Of a DNA stretch of 11,829 bases, positions 1-6,448 are shown piece by piece; position 1 is the first letter of the stretch, and each line of letters opens with the position of its first letter. Made by a program: the position numbers and the translations under genes. A model generated the notes under the pieces. It saw only the letters and a list, made by a program, of their open reading frames with translations, searched no databases and was not told where the DNA came from. The DNA comes from Thiotrichales bacterium (GTDB lineage: Bacteria > Pseudomonadota > Gammaproteobacteria > UWMA-0217). The stretch is from assembly GCA_024763135.1 (NCBI GenBank), contig JANTGD010000072.1:1-11829 (forward strand), written 5' to 3'.

Positions 1-2
1 GA

Positions 3-1430
3 AAAACAGGTGCGCACAGCACCAGATGTTTGCTCACTGTAGCGACTTGCGCTGTCACCGCAGTTGTCTTATTCGCTTGTCAACAGCCCGCGGGGCTAGA
101 AAATCTCAACTTTTCCAATGAACCATTGATGCCTGATACGCATTCCACGCCCGCACAATCATCTGGCGTCGATATGGCAGCGTTGGACGCTATCCAGCTC
201 ACCGGCAGAGAGGCTAATACAGCGCATGCCCAGGGAGGAGGGTTGACAGGTTGCTGGTTTCCACGGCAGGGACGCTATATGGATTGGGTGGTTTTTCCTC
301 AGCATCGCACGCGCCAGCAGATGGATACAGAGGTGGAACAGGCTTATGATCAGTGGAAATCTCTGTATTTGCTCGAAGAGCAAGAAATCAGCCCCGTTGG
401 CGGACCTCTCTATCGGGTAACGTTTGGTAAAAATAAGCGGGACCAAACAGTATCAGAGGGGCAGGGCTATGGCATGCTGCTCGCGACATTAATGGCGGGT
501 TATGAACCGCGTGCCCAGCAAATTTTCAATGGGCTATGGTATTACAGTAAAGCGCACCCCAGCCTGACCGATGCACGTTTTATGGCTTGGATCGTACCCG
601 AGCCCGAGGGAGGTACCAGTGCCGCATTCGACGCGGAGATCGACATGGCATACGCGTTGATACTGGCTGATGCGTTGTGGGGATCTCAGGGCATGGTCAA
701 TTACCGAACTGAGGCGCTTATTAAGATCAATGGCATTTTGGAAACGATGATTGGTCCCAATAGTCATTTGCCAATGTTGGGAGACTGGGTCGATCCCTGG
801 GGGGCCGAATACAATCAATACAGTGTGCGCAGTTCCGATCTCGTGGCATTTTATTTCCGAGTGTTTGAACGTTATACCGGTAATCCCGCCTGGCATGCGG
901 TCGCGGCGGCAAGCACCGATGCTTTGACTGCCTTCCAGTCCACAGTGACGCCCACTACTGGATTGTTTGCCGACTTTCTTCGAGTCGACTCGACGGGAGG
1001 GGTTGCCCAGGCCGAAGCTTTTTTTCTTGAGGGTGAGTACGACAATGCGTATTACTATAATGCGGGACGTACCCCCTGGCGAATAGGGCTCGATGCTCTG
1101 CTCAATGGGGATGCGCAATCTAAGGCACAGTTAGCAAAACTGGGGGGATTTGTACAGTCTCAGACCGATGGCTGGGATCCGGATAAGCTGCGCGCAGGGT
1201 ATACCTTAGACGGTGCGGTGATTGGAGACTACTTCACGAGTTTCTTTGCCGCTCCGTTTGCAGTCTCTTTGATGAGCAATCCTCAAGCCCGTGCGCTGCT
1301 TGAGCATTTCTATAGCGCGCTCTACAAAAGAAGCGAAGACTATTATGAGGACAGTATTAATCTGCTTTCTCTGCTACTGATGACGGGCAATGTCTGGGAT
1401 CCAACAGTATCGGGCTGCCAGCAGCGTTGA
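3..1430 (+). CDS. Glycoside hydrolase family 8 (endoglucanase-like), probable lipoprotein, 5'-partial
   Basis: Secreted beta-glycan hydrolase of family GH8, which includes endoglucanases (BcsZ type), chitosanases, lichenases and xylanases. The frame is open to the window edge. The TTG at 30 gives 466 aa, but the preceding codons (K-T-G-A-H-S-T-R) would be a good basic n-region for the hydrophobic stretch that follows, so the true start is probably left of the window. Numbering from the TTG: a signal segment ends in the lipobox L-F-A-C17, followed by a Ser/Pro-rich linker to about residue 70. The catalytic domain has SEGQGYGM with general acid E143, the family signature near A199-F-D201-A-E-I-D-M-A, YNQYSVRSSD (D270) and TPWRIG at 348-353. 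The signature deviates at two places (F200 where S/T is usual, E203 where D is usual). C75 and C463 are the only cysteines beyond C17 and may form a disulfide. Substrate is not determinable from sequence. GH8 assignment is firm; the lipoprotein call is likely. Confidence 0.9.
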   Translation, partial: KTGAHSTRCLLTVATCAVTAVVLFACQQPAGLENLNFSNEPLMPDTHSTPAQSSGVDMAALDAIQLTGREANTAHAQGGGLTGCWFPRQGRYMDWVVFPQHRTRQQMDTEVEQAYDQWKSLYLLEEQEISPVGGPLYRVTFGKNKRDQTVSEGQGYGMLLATLMAGYEPRAQQIFNGLWYYSKAHPSLTDARFMAWIVPEPEGGTSAAFDAEIDMAYALILADALWGSQGMVNYRTEALIKINGILETMIGPNSHLPMLGDWVDPWGAEYNQYSVRSSDLVAFYFRVFERYTGNPAWHAVAAASTDALTAFQSTVTPTTGLFADFLRVDSTGGVAQAEAFFLEGEYDNAYYYNAGRTPWRIGLDALLNGDAQSKAQLAKLGGFVQSQTDGWDPDKLRAGYTLDGAVIGDYFTSFFAAPFAVSLMSNPQARALLEHFYSALYKRSEDYYEDSINLLSLLLMTGNVWDPTVSGCQQR

Positions 1431-1550
1431 CCGTGTCCAGCAGGCTGCCAAGAATAGGGAGCCGAATCAACCGGGTAAGCAATGTGACGCACGTGCAACC
1501 TGCTGGTCGTATATCGCTGCACTTCCGATAGCTTGTTAAACTGCATTCTC

Positions 1551-1574
1551 AAGTGGGTCGCCAGCGGCCCACTT
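1551..1574. terminator. Intergenic hairpin between convergent GH8 and slyD genes, likely bidirectional terminator
   Basis: Inverted repeat AAGTGGGTCGC / GCGGCCCACTT: 11 potential pairs including one G-T wobble, with CA at the centre (the innermost pairs probably open into a small loop). On the + strand the right arm runs into TTTTGACCTTTCC, a modest T-rich tail that suits termination of the GH8 transcript. The position between two genes that end toward each other suggests use from both sides, although the - strand tail is not T-rich. Confidence 0.6.
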
Positions 1575-1595
1575 TTGACCTTTCCTGACGAGCGA

Positions 1596-2078
1596 CTAGT
1601 TGTTACAGCTGCCCGCCTCATGATAGTGGCCGTGGTTGAGCTCTAATTCAGTGGGTTCGCGTACATCCACCACGGTTGCGTCGCAATGGATAGTAATACC
1701 GGCCAGTGGGTGGTTGCCATCGATCACGATGTGTTCGTCCTCGACGTTGACCACAGTTACAATAATTGGTTGACCCTCAGGGGTTTGAGCGTGAAATTGC
1801 ATGCCTTCCGCTATCGCTTGATCTTGTGGGAACATGGAACGGGGCACTTGTTGAATCTGCTGTGTATCGATTTCTCCGTAGGCTTCCTCGGGGCTTAGCG
1901 TGACACTGATCTGGTCACCCTTGGATTTTCCCGTAAGGGCGCGTTCTAATCCGGGCAAAATATTGTTGGCACCGTGGAGATAGCCAAAGTTGCCTTCGTT
2001 GAACGCCTCGATAATAGTTCCTTCATCATCTTTCATAACAAAGTCAATAATCACGATCTTTTTATCCGTGACTTGCAT
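1596..2078 (-). CDS. slyD: FKBP-type peptidyl-prolyl cis-trans isomerase, SlyD family
   Basis: Cytoplasmic prolyl isomerase and chaperone, 160 aa. The FKBP half is split by the IF (insert-in-flap) chaperone domain at roughly residues 70-125. Visible family marks are the N-terminal FKBP strand with G36-A-N-N-I-L-P-G-L-E near 36-45, AYG at 66-68 and DGNHPLAG at 120-127, which is highly characteristic of SlyD-like FKBPs. The tail NHGHYHEAGSCNN (H149, H151, H153, C158) is a short metal-binding type C-terminus. E. coli SlyD has 196 aa and a longer His/Cys-rich tail, so this is a compact version that may have reduced nickel-buffering capacity (inference). The ATG is preceded by AAAGGAG at good spacing, which fixes the start. 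It is monocistronic: the nearest upstream gene on the same strand ends more than 440 bp away. The related name FkpB/SlpA is less likely because of the histidine-rich tail. Confidence 0.92.
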   Translation of the reverse strand: MQVTDKKIVIIDFVMKDDEGTIIEAFNEGNFGYLHGANNILPGLERALTGKSKGDQISVTLSPEEAYGEIDTQQIQQVPRSMFPQDQAIAEGMQFHAQTPEGQPIIVTVVNVEDEHIVIDGNHPLAGITIHCDATVVDVREPTELELNHGHYHEAGSCNN

Positions 2079-2321
2079 TAGCGGCTCCTTTGTTGGGTGA
2101 CACCAAGTGGTGAATTGATAGTTTAAAAAAAATGCGAAACTTTTTGCGCTGGCGACGCATGCTCAGCACGAGTTGGTTTTGGTGTGGATCCGGTATTGTC
2201 GCCCACGGTGAAGAAGTATACACGCAGCATGTGTCCTAGTGAGTGTTTAGGAGCCCGTCAGTACTGCGCAAAATCTAAACATGCTGAGTAGTTAAAAACT
2301 AAATTTGGCGTCATTGCACAG

Positions 2322-2354
2322 CTAACGTCCCGAAATGCGCCAGTTCGGTGTTAG
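2322..2354. repeat. Bulged inverted repeat CTAAC-CCGAA / TTCGG-GTTAG
   Basis: CTAAC (2322-2326) and CCGAA (2330-2334) pair with TTCGG (2344-2348) and GTTAG (2350-2354). The loop is the 9 nt ATGCGCCAG, and there is an asymmetric internal bulge of GTC opposite T. Ten pairs in all. The function is unknown: it could be a fold in the permease 3' region, a regulator site or a remnant of a recombination site. Confidence 0.45.
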
Positions 2355-2369
2355 TAAATGGTCATTTAC
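2354..2369. repeat. Palindrome GTAAATG-GT-CATTTAC, operator-like
   Basis: Two perfect 7-bp arms separated by 2 bp. This is the size and symmetry of a dimeric regulator site. It shares base 2354 with the preceding bulged repeat. It lies about 275 bp upstream of slyD and 150 bp past the permease stop, so which gene it would control is not evident. Confidence 0.35.
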
Positions 2370-2520
2370 GGTTTGTAGGTTCACATATTTCAATTTGATT
2401 CGACGTATTTCAGGGGGAAATCCAACTCCAATTTGCTTTCCCGAACAATGCTCCCTGGTTTTGGGCAGGGCGCCCAGGCCACAGGTGAAAGACGCTTTAA
2501 ATGAGCGACATTTGCTTGGT

Positions 2521-4494
2521 TTAGGTGATGCCAAACAAGTTGACCGCGGCGATCAGTACGATGATAAACAGAATCGTCATAATGCCGCCGGCCTTCATGA
2601 AATCAGCGACTTTATAGCCTGCCGGCCCCATGATCAGTGCATTGACCTGGTGGGTGGGGATGATGAAGGAATTGGATGTGGCCAATGCAACGATCAACGC
2701 AAACGCTGCAGGATCGGCACCAATCCCAATGGCAATATTCACTACCAAAGGTACCAACAGCACTGTCGCGCCAACATTGGACATGACCAAGGTGAACATT
2801 GTTGCCAGGATTGCAATTGAGGCCTGAATCATCCATGGCTGGAGATCGCCGACCACGGCCAGTACATTATCCGCGATCCATTTTGCGGTACCGGTCGATT
2901 CCACTGCGTAACCTAACGGTATCAAACTCGCAAGCAGGAAAACAGTTTTCCAGGAAACCGCCTCATAGGCCTCGTCGATACTCAATACCCCTGAAATAAC
3001 CATCCCAATGGCACCCGTCAAGAGTGCGACAGAGAGGCGCACATCTGTAAACAATATGAGAAATAGGGCGATGGAGAAAAATAATAGCGCTGCCTTGAGT
3101 TTGTGCGGGCGGAGCTTTTCGGAGCGAGGATAGTCTGAAGTTACGATGACAAAATCGTTATTGCCTTCGAGTCTTTCCAGTGCTTTCCACGTGGTGTAGG
3201 CGAGCAGCATATCGCCGGCTTGAAAGGGGATGGCGCGAATGTCGTCTGCAGCTTCTTCGCTGGCCAATAAGACTTTGCCATCCCTTAAGATTCCCATCAC
3301 CGATAGTCCGTAGCGTTTCCGCATCCATAGATCGATTGCGGATTTTCCGATCAAGGTGGAGTCAGGGGGGATGACGATCTCCGCAATGCCCGATTCTCTG
3401 TCGGAGAGCAAGTCGCCAAATACTGGGTTGCCTTGGTGCAGAACCAATTTATATTTTTCAACAAAGTCGGTTTCTCGTTCAGGCAGGCCGACAATGCCAA
3501 GTACCTGCCCAGCCTTGATCCGTGTATCCCGGTCGATCGAGTCGGCACCGATCAAGAGTTGGCTGCCTTCTTTGATGGCAATGATTCTGATCTTGCTCTG
3601 CTGCTCGACCTCAAGCAGTTTTTTGTCTACCAATGGGCTTTCTTGGGTAACCTCCACTTCGATCAAATCGAAATCGACATTGTAGGTGCGTTCGAGATAT
3701 TCGAGGGTCGTTTCATGAGGCTTTTCGCGGGTTTTTACGGCAGGCAACACATACTTTCCTGCGTAAATGAAATATAGGATTCCAGTAATCACCAGTGTGA
3801 TACCAATGGGGGTGACGGAAAATAGCGACCACACCTGCATTTTTTGATCCTCGGGTAAGTATTCGTTGGATGTGAGGATCAGATCATTGAGTAAAATCAA
3901 CGGACTCGAGCCAATCATAGTAACCGTACCGCCGAGTATCGCGCAAAATCCCATGGGCATGAGCAGCCGCGACATGGCAATGCCGGAGCGGTTGGAAATA
4001 CGGTTGACGACAGGAATGAACAGAGCGGCCGCGCCTACGTTTTGCATAAACGAGGAGATAAAGGCAACTGTGCCGGAAATGATGGGAATGATAGTTTTTT
4101 CTGATTTTCCGCCAACTTTGAGAATAAATGCGGCGACTTCATTCATCAGGCCTGTCCGGTCGAGGCCATGACCAATGATCATGACTGCAATGATCGAAAT
4201 CACTGCGTTACTCGAAAATCCATTGAACAATTGATCGGGCCTGACTAGGCCTTCTTCCAGGCCGATCCAAGGTGCAAACAGCCCAGACAGCCCCAGTAGT
4301 ACCATGACTAGGATAGCTGCGACATCGACCTCCACAACTTCGAAGGCGAATAAATAGATAGTCAGTAGCAGTACAGCCATTGCCCAGGCAACACCTGCGG
4401 AAGGGACGATTTGTGCGAGGTAGAGTGCGGCGAGAATAAAAATTACACCCGCCACCAGTTTTTTAATGATTTGTTTTTTTGATGTTTTTGGCAT
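2521..4494 (-). CDS. SLC13-type (CitT/DASS) permease with two RCK_C (TrkA_C-like) domains
   Basis: Inner-membrane permease, 657 aa. Hydrophobic helices fill residues 10-250 and 465-655. Between them is a soluble block of about 210 residues that looks like two tandem RCK_C (TrkA_C) modules (roughly 275-345 and 365-440; the second includes LIGKSAIDLWMRKRYGLSV). The two membrane halves carry matching re-entrant motifs, S148-F-M-Q-N-V-G-A-A and M571-S-N-V-G-A-T, the equivalents of the SNT motifs that bind substrate and sodium in DASS carriers. SLC13-like proteins with this insert include sulfate transporters (for example the algal SAC1/SLT group) and many of unknown substrate, so sulfate, dicarboxylate or another anion are all possible. 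The length fits the RCK-containing subgroup. The start is the first ATG of a basic N-terminus (MPKTSKK); only a weak GAG-type ribosome site precedes it. It appears monocistronic. Confidence 0.85.
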   Translation of the reverse strand: MPKTSKKQIIKKLVAGVIFILAALYLAQIVPSAGVAWAMAVLLLTIYLFAFEVVEVDVAAILVMVLLGLSGLFAPWIGLEEGLVRPDQLFNGFSSNAVISIIAVMIIGHGLDRTGLMNEVAAFILKVGGKSEKTIIPIISGTVAFISSFMQNVGAAALFIPVVNRISNRSGIAMSRLLMPMGFCAILGGTVTMIGSSPLILLNDLILTSNEYLPEDQKMQVWSLFSVTPIGITLVITGILYFIYAGKYVLPAVKTREKPHETTLEYLERTYNVDFDLIEVEVTQESPLVDKKLLEVEQQSKIRIIAIKEGSQLLIGADSIDRDTRIKAGQVLGIVGLPERETDFVEKYKLVLHQGNPVFGDLLSDRESGIAEIVIPPDSTLIGKSAIDLWMRKRYGLSVMGILRDGKVLLASEEAADDIRAIPFQAGDMLLAYTTWKALERLEGNNDFVIVTSDYPRSEKLRPHKLKAALLFFSIALFLILFTDVRLSVALLTGAIGMVISGVLSIDEAYEAVSWKTVFLLASLIPLGYAVESTGTAKWIADNVLAVVGDLQPWMIQASIAILATMFTLVMSNVGATVLLVPLVVNIAIGIGADPAAFALIVALATSNSFIIPTHQVNALIMGPAGYKVADFMKAGGIMTILFIIVLIAAVNLFGIT

Positions 4495-4552
4495 GAAGGA
4501 CTCGGGGTGGTAGGGATTAAAAAATCCAGTCGCTTAATTCTAGGATATCCAG

Positions 4553-4600
4553 TAAGGGTTTACCCTTCCACTTTAGAGATAGGCAGCATCCCTAAGGGTA
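4553..4600. promoter_or_regulatory. Operator-like TAAGGGT repeats upstream of the permease
   Basis: TAAGGGT occurs at 4553-4559 and again at 4593-4599, exactly 40 bp apart (about four helical turns). An inverted copy, TACCCTT, lies at 4561-4567, giving the palindrome AAGGGT-TT-ACCCTT at 4554-4567; CCCT-A-AGGG sits at 4590-4598. The cluster lies 59-106 bp upstream of the permease start, where a repressor or activator of that gene would bind. A possible -10 box (TAGAAT on the - strand, rc of ATTCTA at 4537-4542) lies nearby but has no convincing -35. Confidence 0.35.
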
Positions 4601-4655
4601 GCGCTTGGTTGCTTGAGACAGGTACTGCAGAGGTGAGCAAAGAAACTGTGGCGCG

Positions 4656-4676
4656 GCCTGTGTCATGCGCACAGGC
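4656..4676 (-). terminator. Hairpin after the DUF938 gene, possible terminator
   Basis: GCCTGTG / CACAGGC: seven perfect pairs around a 7-nt loop, 19 bp beyond the stop of the methyltransferase gene. A T-containing stretch (CAGTTTCTTTG on the - strand) follows only some bases later, so it is a poor classical intrinsic terminator. The position, just downstream of an operon and before the next promoter, is what supports the call. Confidence 0.35.
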
Positions 4677-4694
4677 ATTCAGTCAGTGCCGGGC

Positions 4695-5309
4695 TCAGGT
4701 TATTGACCCGGAAGAGGCAGGATCCTTTTGCCAACACAGAATGTGATTATTCGCTGGCATGGCGATGTCGTGTTGCAGGGTGAGGCGGTGGGTTTGGGCA
4801 AGCTGGTTCAGGTCTTCAAAGTGTTTAATGCCGCTGCGGGGGTCCCGGCGCTTTAACCATTGATCGAATTCTGCATTACTCTGGCTGGTGTAATTCCCTT
4901 GATAATTAAACGGACCGTAAAGTAGGAAGAGTCCGCCATCAAGTAATATTCTGGGCAGACCTGCAAACAGTGCTTCAACCGCGCTATATGAAAGTATATG
5001 AGCGGTATTGGCTGAAAATACGGCGTCGTAACGGGTGGTGGGCCACGTCTCTGCTGTTACGTCTAAGGCCAATGGAGAGAGTACATTGTTCAGTGCCGCT
5101 TCGTTGAGCCATTGCTGAATACCTGGGTGATGTTGGGCGAGATCACTGGTCTGCCACGTGAGGTGTGGCATGTGAGATCCAAAGTAAACTGCATGTTGAC
5201 CCGTTCCGCTGCCAATTTCTAAAACATGGTGACAGCTGGCCAGAAGGGGTTGGATGGCGGACAGAATCGGGTCGCGGTTCTCGTCACAGGCAGCGGCATA
5301 GGGTTTCAT
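4695..5309 (-). CDS. DUF938 family SAM-dependent methyltransferase
   Basis: Class I S-adenosylmethionine-binding fold, 204 aa, the usual length of the DUF938 family (human relative METTL26); no reaction is known to me for the bacterial members. Near the N-terminus CDENRDPIL (8-16) is the family's conserved opening. Motif I, the SAM glycine loop, is EIGSGTGQH at 31-39. WQTSDL at 52-57 carries the ribose-binding acidic position. ANTAHIL at 100-106 and YGPFNYQG at 131-138 are family-specific and probably line the substrate site. The ATG overlaps the stop of the upstream gene as ATGA, and no Shine-Dalgarno sequence is visible before it, so translation is probably coupled to the COG3146 protein. 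Family assignment is strong; the substrate is unknown. Confidence 0.88.
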   Translation of the reverse strand: MKPYAAACDENRDPILSAIQPLLASCHHVLEIGSGTGQHAVYFGSHMPHLTWQTSDLAQHHPGIQQWLNEAALNNVLSPLALDVTAETWPTTRYDAVFSANTAHILSYSAVEALFAGLPRILLDGGLFLLYGPFNYQGNYTSQSNAEFDQWLKRRDPRSGIKHFEDLNQLAQTHRLTLQHDIAMPANNHILCWQKDPASSGSIT

Positions 5310-6448
5310 GGCACAGGGGCATCTTTATAGGGAACGGCGGATTCAAGCTGGGCCATGTAATCCGCGACAGCGGCGCGTTCATGCGAAGTAAATGCGGCGA
5401 TGGCCGATGCGAAGTGGGGTTGGGTCAGCCAATGATTCGATTGGGTCAAGGTGGGAACAAAGCCTCGTGAGATCTTGTGCTCACCCTGGGCGCCAGGTTC
5501 AAAAATCTGTAGGTTGTGCTCGATGCAGTACTCAATGCCTTGATAGTAGCAAACTTCGAAGTGTAGTTGATCGATAAACCGCGTTGCACCCCAGTGCCGG
5601 CCATAGAGATGGGTGTCACTGCGGTACATGAGCGCCCCAGCAACGCACTCTTGCCCAGCATCCGCCAATACCAGGACGATCTGTTGAGGGAGTTGTTGAG
5701 CCACCTCCATGAAAAAGTCCAAATTGAAGGTGGCGATGCCCCACTTTTCGTCGAAGGTGTGGGCATAAAATGCCGCAAAATGCTGCCAGTCTCGCTCGCT
5801 CGCGGAATGCCCGTCCAAGACGCGAATCGTAACGCCCGACTCCCTGACCTTGCGACGTTCCTGACGAATATTCTTGCGCTTTTTTGCTGTTAGCGTCTGC
5901 AAGAACTCAGCAAAATCCTGATAGCCATTGTTATGCCAATGGAACTGACAATCCTGGCGCGTATAGCTATGCTGGGACAGCCATGCCTGCTCCTGAGTTT
6001 CGGGAAATAAGCAGTGGACACCGCTGTAACCGCTTTCCTTGGCCAGCGATTGTGCGGTTTGGTAAAGCAAGGCCCAGAGTTCTGATTCCCGGCCCGTTAG
6101 GGCGAGGAGTCGTTGTCCCGTCGCTGGCGTATAGGGTACTGCGGAAACAAGCTTGGGGTAATACTGCAGCCCTGCGCGTTGGTAAGCATCCGCCCAACTG
6201 TGATCAAAAACAAACTCGCCATAGGAGTTGTGCTTTTCATACAGTGGCATGGCGGCGACCAGTTGCTCATCTTCGTAGATCACAATATGCCGGGGAATCC
6301 AGCCAAATTCGCTACCGACGCATCCGTGATGTTCCATCGCGCTTAGGAATTCATGGCGGATCAGGGGGTTGGCGTCGCGTACCAAAGCATTCCAGGAAGA
6401 TGCGCTCACTTGATCGATTTGGGTCAGAATTTTTATGTCTAAGGGCAT
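5306..6448 (-). CDS. COG3146 / FemAB-like GNAT superfamily protein (PF04339, former DUF482)
   Basis: Predicted cytoplasmic acyl- or aminoacyl-transferase-like protein of 380 aa with the double-GNAT architecture of FemAB-like proteins. The family has been labelled 'peptidoglycan biosynthesis' or 'N-acetyltransferase' by similarity; the actual reaction is not established. Recognisable stretches are SAMEHHGCVG (36-45), the basic KKRKNIRQERRKV (189-201), FDEKWG near 232-237, LYGRHWG (281-287), LHFEVCYYQGIEY (295-307) and FEPGAQGEHKISRGF (316-330); the last three are the hallmark C-terminal half. No signal peptide or membrane segment. It is first in a two-gene operon with the methyltransferase. 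The start is the first ATG in frame; its ribosome site is weak. No clear promoter could be fixed: TTGCAT on the - strand near 6483-6488 could be a -35, but the matching -10 is poor. Confidence 0.88.
   Translation of the reverse strand: MPLDIKILTQIDQVSASSWNALVRDANPLIRHEFLSAMEHHGCVGSEFGWIPRHIVIYEDEQLVAAMPLYEKHNSYGEFVFDHSWADAYQRAGLQYYPKLVSAVPYTPATGQRLLALTGRESELWALLYQTAQSLAKESGYSGVHCLFPETQEQAWLSQHSYTRQDCQFHWHNNGYQDFAEFLQTLTAKKRKNIRQERRKVRESGVTIRVLDGHSASERDWQHFAAFYAHTFDEKWGIATFNLDFFMEVAQQLPQQIVLVLADAGQECVAGALMYRSDTHLYGRHWGATRFIDQLHFEVCYYQGIEYCIEHNLQIFEPGAQGEHKISRGFVPTLTQSNHWLTQPHFASAIAAFTSHERAAVADYMAQLESAVPYKDAPVP

Larger units (their letters stand above)
2079..2520. other. 442-bp intergenic region upstream of slyD
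   Basis: No convincing gene. It should hold the slyD promoter and the 3' end of the permease transcript, both on the - strand. Next to slyD are an imperfect palindrome CACCA-AG-TGGTG (2101-2112) and an A8 tract near 2125 (T8 on the slyD coding strand); I could not settle on a -35/-10 pair. At 2322-2354 and 2354-2369 lie two abutting inverted repeats, listed separately. Around 2454-2478 there are short GC-rich inverted repeats (CCTGG/CCAGG and the palindrome GGGCGCCC) that could help end the permease transcript, but no T-tract follows on the - strand, so I do not call a terminator. Confidence 0.6.

Noticed and set aside
534..1118. 194-aa open frame on the - strand
   Set aside because: Antisense to the GH8 catalytic domain; no domain and unlikely composition.
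1437..1506. CCAGCAGG / CCTGCTGG inverted repeat after the GH8 gene
   Set aside because: Only 8 bp with a 54-bp gap; the hairpin at 1551-1574 is a much better structure for transcript ending.
2322..2354. Functional integron attC site
   Set aside because: The element is only 33 bp, lacks full consensus outer boxes and extrahelical bases, and there is no integrase or cassette array.
2322..2534. 70-aa frame (-) and a 161-aa frame (+, 2335-2820) in the slyD-permease gap
   Set aside because: Both overlap the end of the permease in other frames, lack ribosome sites and have low-complexity, domain-free composition.
4507..4746. 79-aa frame on the + strand between the permease and the methyltransferase gene
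   Set aside because: No recognisable domain, no Shine-Dalgarno sequence, and it runs through operator-like repeats and into the methyltransferase gene on the other strand.
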